This document shows positions 1 to 8,971 of a DNA stretch of 55,847 nucleotides, one piece after another. The notes beneath the pieces are model-generated. The model was given only the letters and a program-made list of their open reading frames with translations. It did not search any database and was not told where the DNA came from. Position numbers and translations under genes: made by a program. The stretch lies in the NCBI GenBank assembly GCA_964574215.1, contig CAZNLR010000034.1, positions 1 through 55,847 on the forward strand, in the 5' to 3' direction. The stretch is from GCA-2725625 sp964574215 (GTDB lineage Bacteria; Pseudomonadota; Alphaproteobacteria; Rhodospirillales; UBA2165). Within the stretch, counting starts at the first letter, position 1; each line of letters starts with the position of its first letter.

Positions 1-1188
1 AAAGATAAAGTGGTCATCCTCGGGATGGGTTGCTCGGTATTCGGTGAGCGCTGGGACATGGATTCCGAAGATTTGATGCTCGAGGCGTTTGAAGAATGTA
101 TCGCCGATGCCGGTATCGAAAAAAGTCAGCTGGATGCAGCCTGGCAATCCACCGCCATGATCGAGGTCAACACCGGCAAGTCCGGACTGCCGTTGTCTTT
201 GGGCCTTCGGCTGCCCAATATTCCGGTCACGCGGGTGGAGGGCTATTGTGTTTCCGGCACGGAAGCCTTCCGGGGCGCCGTTTACGCTGTCGCTTCCGGG
301 GCCGCGGATTTTGCACTGGCCCTCGGCGTCGAAAAACTGAAAGATACCGGATTCGGCGGTCTGCCCGAGTTCAGTCGCGGCGTTTCCCACGATTTGATGG
401 GCGCCGTCAGTTCACCGCCCGGCAGCTTCGCCCAATTGGCATCGGCCTATCAGGCCAAGCATGGCGTTGATTGGCCGGACCTGAAGCGCGCCATGGGCTG
501 GACGGCGGTCAAGAGTCACGCCAATGCGGTCAAAAATCCAAAAGCCCATCTTCACAAAGAAATTGAATTGGAAACCGTCGTCAATGCGCCCATGGTGGCC
601 GATCCTTTGGGTCTGTTCGATTGCTGCGGCGTCTCCGACGGCGCCGCTTGCGCCATCGTAACCCGGCCGGAACTCGCCCGCGAGCTGAACAAGGACCATC
701 TGGTTTCGGTCAAAGCCGTGCAATTGGCGGCTTCCAACGGTGTCGAGGCCGGGCACAATTCGTGGGACGGCAGTCATTTCCTGACCACGAGATACGCCGC
801 CGAACGCGCCTACCGGGAAGCCGGCATCGATCGGCCGCGCGACGATATATCGATGTTCGAAGTTCACGATTGCTTCTCCATCACCGAATTGGTGACCATG
901 GAGGATTTGTTCTTATCGGACGATGGCGAAGCCTGGAAAGACATTCAGGATGGCCGCTACGATTCCGATGGAGATATTCCCTGTCAGATCGACGGCGGCC
1001 TGAAATGCTTCGGCCATCCGATCGGCGCGTCAGGGCTCCGCATGATTTACGAAATGTATTTGCAGTTCCTTGGCCGCGCGGAAGAGCGGCAGCTCACCGA
1101 TCCACGCTTCGGCTTAACCCACAATCTGGGCGGCTATCCCCACCAGAATATTTCCAGCGTCACCATCCTCGGTCGTCACGGTGATTGA
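1..1188 (+). CDS. SCP2-type thiolase / acetyl-CoA acetyltransferase family protein (5' end cut by window)
   Basis: Thiolase-fold enzyme of the SCP2/lipid-transfer type, which makes or cleaves beta-ketoacyl-CoA. Counting from the GTG at base 10, the nucleophile is probably Cys80 in GYCVSGTEAFR; the second motif is EVHDCFS (His286, Cys288) and the third is LKCFGHPIGASG (Cys333, His336). At about 395 residues it has the usual family length. The frame is open to base 1 (Lys-Asp-Lys before the GTG), so the true start is probably just outside the window. A TRAP operon follows about 50 bases later on the same strand, so it may act on the acid imported by that system; this is inference. No DUF35 partner, often found with this family, lies inside the window. 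Confidence 0.88.
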   Translation, partial: KDKVVILGMGCSVFGERWDMDSEDLMLEAFEECIADAGIEKSQLDAAWQSTAMIEVNTGKSGLPLSLGLRLPNIPVTRVEGYCVSGTEAFRGAVYAVASGAADFALALGVEKLKDTGFGGLPEFSRGVSHDLMGAVSSPPGSFAQLASAYQAKHGVDWPDLKRAMGWTAVKSHANAVKNPKAHLHKEIELETVVNAPMVADPLGLFDCCGVSDGAACAIVTRPELARELNKDHLVSVKAVQLAASNGVEAGHNSWDGSHFLTTRYAAERAYREAGIDRPRDDISMFEVHDCFSITELVTMEDLFLSDDGEAWKDIQDGRYDSDGDIPCQIDGGLKCFGHPIGASGLRMIYEMYLQFLGRAEERQLTDPRFGLTHNLGGYPHQNISSVTILGRHGD

Positions 1189-1240
1189 GGATGACGGCAA
1201 TAATTATTCAACGTTCTCAACTAACTTGGAGGTATCTAAA

Positions 1241-2293
1241 ATGCCAAAATCAACGACAAAAATTTCGGCCATAATGATGATCGGTGCAGCGGCGCTCATG
1301 GCGGCTAATCCGGTCTCGGCCAAGACCTACAAAATGAAAATAGCAACATTTGTATCACCCAAACATCCTACATCTAAATGGATTGAAAATTGGGGTAAGA
1401 AACTCGAACAAAACTCAAAAGGTGAGTTGAAGATATCTTATTTTCCCGGTGGTCAGATGGGCCCGCCGCCAAAATATTACGATCTTGCCCGTTCCGGCCA
1501 GGCTGACGTCGTTTGGGCACTGCACGGTTATTCGGCAGGCCGTTTCCCTTTGACTGAAATTTCAAACTTGCCATATATAGTCGGCAGCGCCGAAATTGCG
1601 ACCAAGATGCTCAATGACGCGACCTTGCGTTCCAAATATCTGGATAAAGAGCACAAAGGAACCAAACCCTTAATACTTTTCGCCCATCAGCCGGGCGTAT
1701 TACACACTGCCAAAAAACCAGTGCGTACGGTGGAAGATTTAAAAGGGCTGCGTATTAGGTTCTCCAATGCTCCGACGCGAAACTTTATCGTCGCACTTGG
1801 CGGGACGCCGGTCGGAATGCCGCCGACCCACATTGTCGACAATATGATAAAGGGATCGCTTGACGGTGCGATGATCGATTACGGCGGCGCGGGCATTGCC
1901 TTTAAGATTGGCCCGGCAACGAAGTATACGACAGAAATTTATGCCTATGTTGCCAGCATGTGTCTGTGCCTGAACGGCCGCATGTATAAAGGTTTGCCTT
2001 CGCATTTGCGAAAATTGATCGACCAATCTGTTGCCGGTGTTGAAAAGGCAGTTGGAAATAGCTTCGACGTCGTCGACCCGGTTGGCAGAAAAATTTTGAT
2101 GAAATCCGGCATGCAGCCAATCCAATTGTCGCCCAGAGAGCAGGCTCGCTTCCGTGCAATTGGCGCTAAGGTTACAGAGAATCAACTTGCCGCCTTGGAG
2201 AAAAAGGGACTGCCGGCACGTGCTGTCTATAAAATGATGACGGAACTTTCGGCAAAGCATGCCAAGACGTCACGCAATTTTTTAACGAAATAA
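1241..2293 (+). CDS. dctP: TRAP transporter substrate-binding protein (DctP family)
   Basis: Periplasmic binding protein of a tripartite ATP-independent transporter for organic acids. The first 27 or so residues form a signal peptide (MPKSTTKISAIMMIGAAA, ending near VSA-K). The mature part has the DctP pattern: LKGLRIRFSNAP, then ALGGTPVGMPPTHIVDNM and GSLDGAMI, the region holding the substrate carboxylate and the helix after it. The start at 1241 has GGAGG at 1228-1232; an in-frame GTG at 1181 would overlap the thiolase and add a non-signal N terminus, so it was rejected. At 350 aa it is of normal length. It is followed by dctQ and dctM, completing the transporter. The substrate is unknown, but the CoA-ligase and thiolase neighbours suggest a carboxylic acid. 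Confidence 0.92.
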   Translation: MPKSTTKISAIMMIGAAALMAANPVSAKTYKMKIATFVSPKHPTSKWIENWGKKLEQNSKGELKISYFPGGQMGPPPKYYDLARSGQADVVWALHGYSAGRFPLTEISNLPYIVGSAEIATKMLNDATLRSKYLDKEHKGTKPLILFAHQPGVLHTAKKPVRTVEDLKGLRIRFSNAPTRNFIVALGGTPVGMPPTHIVDNMIKGSLDGAMIDYGGAGIAFKIGPATKYTTEIYAYVASMCLCLNGRMYKGLPSHLRKLIDQSVAGVEKAVGNSFDVVDPVGRKILMKSGMQPIQLSPREQARFRAIGAKVTENQLAALEKKGLPARAVYKMMTELSAKHAKTSRNFLTK

Positions 2294-2297
2294 ATCG

Positions 2298-2801
2298 ATG
2301 AATGTCATCCACACATTGAAGCTGGCAGCCAGACCTTTCGGTCTGGTTGCCGCCTTGGTGTTGTTTGGCATGATGATTTACATCTCATGTGTGGTTTTTC
2401 TCCGGCAGTTTTTCGGCATCGCCGTGTTGGGCGTGGTCGATGTTATGGAACTCGCCTTGGTGGCCTTAATCTTTATCGCCATGCCGGGCGTGTTTTTGCG
2501 GGATGAAAATGTAGCGGTTGATTTGATAGATCAATTTCTGACGCGCAAAGCCAGGGTCATGCTCCGTTTGGCCGGTCTCATTCTGACTCTTGCATTTCTA
2601 TTGCTGATGATGAACGAGATGATCGTGCCGGCCCTCGACAAGCTCGAGGATAATGATCGGACAATGACGCTTGGCATTAATCGGTTCATTCATTGGATTC
2701 CGATTCTGTTCGGCTTCGCCGTATCCATCATCGCAACGGTGACTGTCCTATTCTTGTACATCCGATATGGGGTGCCGAAAGATCCCAATCTCGATGGCTA
2801 A
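2298..2801 (+). CDS. dctQ: TRAP transporter small permease (DctQ family)
   Basis: Small inner-membrane subunit of the TRAP transporter, 167 aa with four hydrophobic segments (about residues 14-34, 45-64, 85-107 and 131-153). It begins four bases after the dctP stop, so translation is probably coupled. The family usually has four membrane helices and stabilises the large permease. The assignment rests on topology, length and position between dctP and dctM more than on a distinctive motif. It acts with the dctP and dctM products to move an organic acid into the cell using an ion gradient. Confidence 0.88.
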   Translation: MNVIHTLKLAARPFGLVAALVLFGMMIYISCVVFLRQFFGIAVLGVVDVMELALVALIFIAMPGVFLRDENVAVDLIDQFLTRKARVMLRLAGLILTLAFLLLMMNEMIVPALDKLEDNDRTMTLGINRFIHWIPILFGFAVSIIATVTVLFLYIRYGVPKDPNLDG

Positions 2802-2824
2802 CATAATTGACGTAGAGGGTTGAA

Positions 2825-4129
2825 GTGTTGAGCACCCAAATGATCGGCATCGTTGCCATGGCGGGCCTGTTCGGCCTTATCTTGCTCCGCGTACCGGTCG
2901 CTATCGCCATGGGTATTGCGGGTTTCCTGGGCTATGCCGCCATCGACGGCTGGGAACGCGCGTTAATCGCCCTTGGATCAACCCCTTACGATCTCACGGA
3001 TAAATATTCGCTTTCGGTTGTGCCGCTTTTTATTTTGATGGGTGTTGTCGCATCACGCTCAGGAATGTCAGCGGAACTTTACCGTGCCGCCAATGCGATT
3101 TTTAGCGGTATGCGGGGGGCTCTCGCCATGGGTACAGTGGGCGCCTGTGCGGGGTTTGGAGCGATTTGCGGTTCGTCCTTGGCGACTGCGGCAACCATGA
3201 CAAGGGTCGCGGTCCCGGAAATGCGGCGCTACGGCTACGATGAGAGGATTGCCACCGGGGTCGTTGCCTCGGGTGGTATCCTGGGCGTACTAATCCCGCC
3301 CTCAGTGGTATTGGTGGTGTATGCCATCATCGCCGAACAAGGTGTACCCCAATTATTTGCGGCCGCGATGCTGCCGGGTCTTCTGGGCGCTGCCCTTCAT
3401 ATTGTCGTTATCGCGGCAATTGCCATCTTGCAACCCTGCCGCATCCCAACCAGCAAAGGGCTAAAATTCAAAGAACGCATGGCTGATATTGCCGGTTTAT
3501 GGAAAATGGTAATTTTATTTTCCATCGCGGTTGGCGGCATTTATTCGGGTTTTATGAGCCCGACCGAAGCTGCGGCCGTTGCGGCCCTCACGGCGTCGAT
3601 AATCGGCTTTGCAACACGGACACTAAGTTGGCCGAGTTTTGTTGAGGCCCTGCTTGAGACGGTTTGGACCACGGGCATGCTGTTTGTCATCGTTATCGGC
3701 GCATTCCTGTTTTCATATTTCATGGTGCTTACACAGCTACCCAGCTCGCTCACCTTTTTTGTCAATTCTCTGGATGTCGCACCGTGGATGGTGATTATCT
3801 TGATGGTCGCATTCTATGTTGTTTTGGGATTTTTCCTTGAGGCGATCAGCATGATACTGATCACCGTGCCGATCTTTCTGCCTCTGGCGGAATCGATCGG
3901 CTATTCAGGCATTTGGTTTGGTATTCTGGTCCTGGTCGCGGTCGAGGTAGGTATGATCACGCCACCCGTGGGCCTCAATATTTTCGTCATTCGCGCCCAG
4001 ATGCCGGATATTGCCCTGGCCGATGTCTATCGCGGCATCGTGCCCTTTCTCGCCGCCCATTTCGGGTTGATCGCTTTGCTGTTATTGCTGCCACAAATTG
4101 CTTTATGGCTGCCGGCAGTTCTCTATTGA
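2825..4129 (+). CDS. dctM: TRAP transporter large permease (DctM family)
   Basis: Large 434-aa membrane subunit that forms the transport path of the TRAP system. It is hydrophobic throughout and has DctM landmarks: LRVPVAIAMGIAGFLGY near the start, VPLFILMGVVASRSGMSAELY, FGAICGSSLATAATMTRVAVPEM, ASGGILGVLIPPSVVLVVYA and, near the end, VGMITPPVGLNIFVIRAQ. The start is a GTG at 2825 with a purine-rich GAGGGTTGAA just upstream, 23 bases after the dctQ stop. Its stop is only two bases from the stop of the convergent LysR gene, with no visible terminator between them, so antisense read-through is possible. Confidence 0.93.
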   Translation: MLSTQMIGIVAMAGLFGLILLRVPVAIAMGIAGFLGYAAIDGWERALIALGSTPYDLTDKYSLSVVPLFILMGVVASRSGMSAELYRAANAIFSGMRGALAMGTVGACAGFGAICGSSLATAATMTRVAVPEMRRYGYDERIATGVVASGGILGVLIPPSVVLVVYAIIAEQGVPQLFAAAMLPGLLGAALHIVVIAAIAILQPCRIPTSKGLKFKERMADIAGLWKMVILFSIAVGGIYSGFMSPTEAAAVAALTASIIGFATRTLSWPSFVEALLETVWTTGMLFVIVIGAFLFSYFMVLTQLPSSLTFFVNSLDVAPWMVIILMVAFYVVLGFFLEAISMILITVPIFLPLAESIGYSGIWFGILVLVAVEVGMITPPVGLNIFVIRAQMPDIALADVYRGIVPFLAAHFGLIALLLLLPQIALWLPAVLY

Positions 4130-4131
4130 AC

Positions 4132-5085
4132 TCAGTCGACGGTTTCAGGTCGTTCGAACCCAACTGGCGCCAGTTTGTCATCTAAATTCAATTTACTTCG
4201 ATTGTTTCGAAGGGCGGCGATGACGGCGCTGACGGCTACGGGAATGACGTCATTGGCACGATAGATTATGCCTGCCTTGGTTTGTGTCTGCGGAAGTTCC
4301 GAAGGGACGATTTTGAATTCTCCACTTTCCAATTCCTCGTGAACGATGGCGGGAGGCACCAGAGACAGATAGTCGCCCCGCTGAAGGGTGGCCTTTAAAA
4401 CATAGTTGGAATTGGTCTGCACAACGGGTTGCGGTACCGGTATATCGTGGTCGAGAAACATGGCGCGAAACAGGGTTACGACTAGATCAGGACCTTGGAA
4501 TAATACCCAATCATAGTCGGCCAATTGCTTGAGAGATTGCATCGGCTGATCAACCAGAGGATGCTCACGCCGGCAGATGGTTCTGAATTCGTCGATAACC
4601 AGGGGTTCGTAAATCACCTCGACATCCGGTTGGTCAAACGGAAATATCGCTACAGCCAGATCGAGGTCCCCGTGCCGTAACATGTTTGATATTTCCTCAA
4701 ATGGCTTTGAAATCACCGAAAAAGTAATGTTTGGATATTGTGCCAGAACGTCGAACAAGGCATCGACCAGCAAGTTGCCGGCGAAATTAATGCCGAAACC
4801 AATCCGCACATGTCCGATTTCGCCCTTGATGCCGGCACGTATTTCGTTTTCCGCCCGATCCAACTGATTGATGATTAACTTCGCGTGTTCGTAGAGTTGA
4901 CGGCCGAAAATCGTTGGTTCGACACCTTTGGAATGACGATTGAGCAGGCTCACTTGCAAATCATCTTCAAGAGCTTTGATGCTCTTTGTAAGGGCCGGCT
5001 GGGTAATAAAGACGGCTTCGGAGGCACGCAGCATATTGCCGTGGTCCACGACGGCGACAAAATGCCTTAAATGCCTGATATCCAT
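4132..5085 (-). CDS. LysR-family transcriptional regulator
   Basis: DNA-binding regulator of 317 aa. The winged helix-turn-helix is in the first 60 residues (MDIRHLRHFVAVVDHGNMLR then QPALTKSIKALEDDL), followed by a substrate-binding-like effector domain. The start was set at 5085 because MDIRHLRHF is the normal LysR beginning and AAGG lies just upstream; the frame stays open 21 codons further. It is convergent with dctM and divergent from the Fe-S operon at 5360. The usual LysR arrangement would have it control that divergent operon, and perhaps the TRAP genes, in response to the imported acid or its CoA ester. This is inference; the ligand cannot be read from the sequence. Confidence 0.9.
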   Translation of the reverse strand: MDIRHLRHFVAVVDHGNMLRASEAVFITQPALTKSIKALEDDLQVSLLNRHSKGVEPTIFGRQLYEHAKLIINQLDRAENEIRAGIKGEIGHVRIGFGINFAGNLLVDALFDVLAQYPNITFSVISKPFEEISNMLRHGDLDLAVAIFPFDQPDVEVIYEPLVIDEFRTICRREHPLVDQPMQSLKQLADYDWVLFQGPDLVVTLFRAMFLDHDIPVPQPVVQTNSNYVLKATLQRGDYLSLVPPAIVHEELESGEFKIVPSELPQTQTKAGIIYRANDVIPVAVSAVIAALRNNRSKLNLDDKLAPVGFERPETVD

Positions 5086-5359
5086 TACCTTTTTCCCCTG
5101 AATTGAGCCATGCGGAAGTTCCGGATGCGAGTGGATATGACCACTCATATTTTACTTGAGCCTTTAAAACCTAACTGAAACTCTGGTATTTTACCACCGG
5201 TATGAGGAATGGTTATAGGCGGGACAAAAGTTCTCATTGGACCTGATAGCGGCGAAATTCTTACATTGATCAATACAGTAATGGCTCGCTTTTTAAGCAG
5301 AAAAAAGAATGTGTTTCTTCTATGAAGACCGCCGCAAACGCATTGGAAACGGATAATAA
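5086..5359. promoter_or_regulatory. Divergent control region between LysR gene and Fe-S/CoA-ligase operon
   Basis: This 274-base gap separates the LysR start from the first gene of the rightward operon. It contains an 11-base imperfect dyad GGTATTTTACC at 5185-5195 and a second GGTAT at 5199-5203, which could be part of a LysR recognition site. The dyad is short and the assignment is weak. A promoter for each direction is expected here, but no convincing -35/-10 pair could be fixed by eye. Confidence 0.35.
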
Positions 5360-6397
5360 ATGACAGCAACAAAATTTACTGCTGAGGAAATAAAAAAGAT
5401 CGCCCGTGAATGCGGCGCCGATTTGGTGGGCATGGTCGGTGCAAACACCTTAAACAAATATCCCCCCGATCCCAGGTGGCCGCAAACACCGGGCCGGATT
5501 ACGCCCGACGCAAAGAGCGTGATTGTGATGGGTTTAAGGGTTCCGGCCGGCGCTTTTCGCGCCAATGAACCCGAAGCCTATCGAATGATGAATATGATGG
5601 TAACCCGGCGACTGGATAAGGTGGCGCGGCGGGTGTCGGAAGCGCTGGAGCGGCGGAATCATTTCGGTCTGGTGCTCAACAATATAACCACCGACTGGGA
5701 ACTCAAATCCGGTACCTATGGCCATTTGAGCATTCGCCATCTGGCGGTGGAGGCCGGTCTGGGCACATTGGGACTGGGGGTCAATTTTATGTGCGCCGAA
5801 TTCGGCCCGCGGGTCAATCTGACGGGTGTAGTGACTGATTGCGAGCTGGACTCCGATGAGCCGATGACCGAGCAATTGTGTATTGGTGAAGGCTGCTCAC
5901 GGTGCTTATACGCCTGTCCCACCGATTCGGTATTACATTTCAGTATCGACAAACGGGGATGTTCAACCGAGGCGCAGGTGACCGGTATTTACGGCATCAC
6001 CTCCCTGTTCGCAAAATTCCTGAAATCGGATCACGCCGGGCGGGAAGCCATCCTCAATTCTCCGGATATGTTTAGCTATTTTCAGGGACTCACGAGGACT
6101 TACGGTTGTTTCGGCACCTGTCCCCGTTGCACCGCGGTTTGTCCGGTTGGGAACGACTACCATGAATTTTTGGCCGACCGGCAAAAGGAAATTCCCGAAA
6201 CCACGCCTGAGCGAATTGAAAAAGGTAAATCCTATAAAGCGGCCAGAAAAAATAGCGAGAACGTGCCGGGATTAAACGAGTGGAATGTCAGGTGGGTCGG
6301 CCCAGACGGCTATACCGGCAAGGCGGCAAAAGCGGAACGCAAAAGATATAAGGCCGTGCACGCTATCGATGGCGATCAGGAGAACAGCACCCAATGA
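5360..6397 (+). CDS. QueG/RdhA-like corrinoid-type 4Fe-4S protein, copy 1
   Basis: Cytoplasmic protein of 345 aa resembling the superfamily that includes epoxyqueuosine reductase (QueG) and reductive dehalogenases. The N-terminal half has the family's reductase-type core (YGHLSIRHLAVEAGLGTLG at about 120-138, then EFGPRVNLTGVVTD). Two cluster motifs follow: Cys174, 179, 182, 186 (CIGEGCSRCLYACP) and Cys250, 254, 257, 261 (CFGTCPRCTAVCP), spaced far enough apart to bind two [4Fe-4S] clusters. No Tat signal or membrane segment is visible. It is too divergent from QueG to be the tRNA-modifying enzyme with confidence. It is first in an operon with a paralogue (ATGA overlap) and a CoA ligase, so it may reduce a CoA-activated substrate; the reaction is not known. 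Confidence 0.75.
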   Translation: MTATKFTAEEIKKIARECGADLVGMVGANTLNKYPPDPRWPQTPGRITPDAKSVIVMGLRVPAGAFRANEPEAYRMMNMMVTRRLDKVARRVSEALERRNHFGLVLNNITTDWELKSGTYGHLSIRHLAVEAGLGTLGLGVNFMCAEFGPRVNLTGVVTDCELDSDEPMTEQLCIGEGCSRCLYACPTDSVLHFSIDKRGCSTEAQVTGIYGITSLFAKFLKSDHAGREAILNSPDMFSYFQGLTRTYGCFGTCPRCTAVCPVGNDYHEFLADRQKEIPETTPERIEKGKSYKAARKNSENVPGLNEWNVRWVGPDGYTGKAAKAERKRYKAVHAIDGDQENSTQ

Positions 6398-7401
6398 CCG
6401 AACTCACAGCTACCAGATTGACCGCAGCAAATATCAAAGCCAAAGCCAGGGAACTGGGGGCCGATCTGGTCGGGATTGCCGATGGCGGTGTGATGGATGA
6501 GTATCCGCCCTATCCGGAAAGCCCGCGCCGGCCCTCCGATATATCCGAACTGGACGGCGGCCGCGTAATCGTCATGGCAAAACGGCTGAGCTTTGCTACG
6601 TCGCGCCTGCCCAAATGGGATGACCAGCATAAATATTATAGTGACGAACTGATCATTTCCGCCTTGGAAGAGCTGGCGCTCGATCTGGTATTTTGGCTCG
6701 AAGACAACGGTTGTCCGGCAATCATCGTACCGTGCCAGCACATTATCCCCAGCCGCTCCCAGCAGGACATTCCCGGCGGTGCCAAAAATCCGCTTTCCGC
6801 CGTGCATGCGGCGATCGAAGCCGGACTGGGGACGCTTGGTCTCAACCATCAACTGATCACCCCGGAATTCGGTCCAAGGGTTATCCTGGGTATCGTCATG
6901 ACGTCGGCGGATGTGGTCTCAGATAGCATTCGTGAAGATGCTTTGTGCCTTGGGCCCGAATGCGGTCGTTGTCTCCAGGCCTGCCCCGCGGATGCCGTTG
7001 GGCATTGGCAGCGAGATTGGCCGATTTGCGATCGCCACCGCTTTCCATTCGGGTTCGAATATACCGCTGAGTATCTGACCAATGTGCTGCGGGAGGGTGA
7101 CCGGGAGAAACAAATCGGCATGCTGCGCTCCATGGAATCCTCCGAAATATTCCAGGCCATGCTGAGGGGCGCCGGCATCGTATCCGGTTGCCGCAACTGC
7201 GCCGATGTCTGCCCGGTGGGCGAAGATTACGAGACCCTTTTAAAGCCCTGGGTCGAGAACATTGACGAGGCCACGCCGGATAAACAGACGCGGTTGGACA
7301 CCATGGCCGAGGCTGAAGCCAAAGGCGAAATGCCCGCGGAATTTGCCTCGCAGCACCGTTGGATCGGCGGTTACCAAAGTCGGGGAAATGAAGTCAAATG
7401 A
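6394..7401 (+). CDS. QueG/RdhA-like corrinoid-type 4Fe-4S protein, copy 2
   Basis: Paralogue of the upstream gene, 335 aa, overlapping it by four bases (ATGA). It shares the N-terminal pattern (ARELGADLVGIAD), the core motif AAIEAGLGTLGLNHQLITPEFGPR written here as two parts (about 139-151 and 152-162) and two cysteine groups: Cys185, 190, 193, 197 (CLGPECGRCLQACP) and Cys266, 269, 273 (GCRNCADVCPVG). The second group shows only three closely spaced cysteines, with a possible fourth ligand at Cys212, so the second cluster may be ligated differently from copy 1. Two adjacent non-identical copies suggest a heteromeric enzyme or a subunit pair. It overlaps the following CoA ligase, also by ATGA, so the three are tightly coupled. 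Confidence 0.73.
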   Translation: MTELTATRLTAANIKAKARELGADLVGIADGGVMDEYPPYPESPRRPSDISELDGGRVIVMAKRLSFATSRLPKWDDQHKYYSDELIISALEELALDLVFWLEDNGCPAIIVPCQHIIPSRSQQDIPGGAKNPLSAVHAAIEAGLGTLGLNHQLITPEFGPRVILGIVMTSADVVSDSIREDALCLGPECGRCLQACPADAVGHWQRDWPICDRHRFPFGFEYTAEYLTNVLREGDREKQIGMLRSMESSEIFQAMLRGAGIVSGCRNCADVCPVGEDYETLLKPWVENIDEATPDKQTRLDTMAEAEAKGEMPAEFASQHRWIGGYQSRGNEVK

Positions 7402-8963
7402 CGACAAAGAACCCGACCGAGATGGACCCCGAACTTCTGCATCCGGAATTCGACTCAGTCATTCAAATGCTCGACCACGCGGCGGAAAACTATCCCGACC
7501 GCACGGCAATCATCAGTAACGGGGATCAAATAAATTACCGGACTTATCGCAATTGTGTCGCGAGTCTGGCGGCGTTATTGGCGGACTACGAAGTTACGGG
7601 CGAACGTGTTGTATTGATGAACCTTAACTCAATTGAATCAGCGGTCGTAGCCTATGCAGTATTGGCGGCAGGCGCACAGCTTGCGCAGCTCAACCCACTA
7701 TATACCGAGCGCGAGATCAATCCGCTCATTGAGGAACTGCAACCAAAACTCATTATCAGCGGAGCCGATTTCAAAGACCGCTTGTCTGCAGCGGCGGAGC
7801 AAACGGGTGGCGTCAAATTGCTTATCTTAGGTGATGACGAACTTGACTTGGACCGTTGGCGGAACGGCCCCGACCTAACGCTGCCGAGACCCTTCCCGAA
7901 GGGTGGGGACATTGCCCATTTTCTCTTTACCGGCGGCACCACCGGCGTACCCAAAGGAGCAGTTCATACGCATTCCAGTTTGGTAATGACAGGACGGCTG
8001 CTGCACGGTAGCTGGAAAACCGAGGTCGGCACGGAAATTTATTTGAACGTAGCGCCTCAATCCCATAGCTGGGGTATGTGTTCGACATTGTTGGTGCCGG
8101 TGTTGACGAGCGGTACCGTCGTTACGTTGCCGAAATTTCACCCCCAATTCGTTCTGGAAGAGCTTGAGCGACACGAAGTGACGGTCTTCAACGGCGGGCC
8201 GGCGGCAATCTACAACGCCATATTATCCTTGCCGGAATTGATAGACACCGATCTTTCCAATTTGCATCTTTGTCTCGGCGGTGGCTCGATCTTCAATGAC
8301 GAAACGGTCAACGCCTGGAAAAAAGTGACAGGTAATTCGATCTATGTCGCCTATGGCATGTCCGAAATTGCGCCAATGGCGATGCACCGCCTGGAAAGTG
8401 AGCCGAAAATCGGCACGGTGGGAAAAACCTGCCATATGACCGAAATCGAAATCGTCGACATCGAGACGGGCTCAAACGTCTTGCCTGACGGCGAGGACGG
8501 TGAAATCCGCGTCCGCGGACCCCACATGCTGACGGAATACTGGCAACGGCCGGAGGAAACGGCGAACACCGTCCGCGACGGCTGGATTCATACGGGAGAT
8601 ATCGGCCATGTCGACGATGACGGCATGCTGGTGATTGCAGACCGGATAAAGGATATGGCGATTGTCGGCGGCTACAATGTTTTCCCCCGGGAAATTGATG
8701 AAGTTCTTTACGCCCATCCAGCCCTCCAAGAGGCTGCGGCGATCGGCGTGCCCGACGCCTACAGGGGCGAAGTCATTCACGCCTTCGCAGCTCTGATGCC
8801 AAATGCTTCGGCGGATGAGACGGAGATCATCGCCTACTGTCAGCAAAACTTAGCCAAATATAAAGTGCCAGAGAAGATCTATATCATCGATACATTACCA
8901 AAAACGCCTGCCAATAAAATTGACAAACAGGCCTTGCGTCAAATTGCCGACGGAGAGGGTTGA
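7398..8963 (+). CDS. AMP-forming acyl-CoA synthetase (ANL superfamily)
   Basis: Activates a carboxylic acid to its CoA thioester through an acyl-adenylate. The 521-aa protein has the full motif set: the phosphate-binding loop TGGTTGVPKG at 178-187, YGMSEIAP, the hinge region HTGDIGHVDDDG and ADRIKDMAIVGGYNVFPREI, and the catalytic C-terminal lysine (about Lys507 in KTPANKIDK). The length is normal. The gene overlaps the previous Fe-S gene by four bases and is followed at once by a third Fe-S protein. The substrate class (fatty, aromatic or small acid) cannot be read. The context suggests that the TRAP-imported acid is activated here before a reductive step by the Fe-S proteins. Confidence 0.92.
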   Translation: MTTKNPTEMDPELLHPEFDSVIQMLDHAAENYPDRTAIISNGDQINYRTYRNCVASLAALLADYEVTGERVVLMNLNSIESAVVAYAVLAAGAQLAQLNPLYTEREINPLIEELQPKLIISGADFKDRLSAAAEQTGGVKLLILGDDELDLDRWRNGPDLTLPRPFPKGGDIAHFLFTGGTTGVPKGAVHTHSSLVMTGRLLHGSWKTEVGTEIYLNVAPQSHSWGMCSTLLVPVLTSGTVVTLPKFHPQFVLEELERHEVTVFNGGPAAIYNAILSLPELIDTDLSNLHLCLGGGSIFNDETVNAWKKVTGNSIYVAYGMSEIAPMAMHRLESEPKIGTVGKTCHMTEIEIVDIETGSNVLPDGEDGEIRVRGPHMLTEYWQRPEETANTVRDGWIHTGDIGHVDDDGMLVIADRIKDMAIVGGYNVFPREIDEVLYAHPALQEAAAIGVPDAYRGEVIHAFAALMPNASADETEIIAYCQQNLAKYKVPEKIYIIDTLPKTPANKIDKQALRQIADGEG

Positions 8964-8971
8964 AGGGAATC

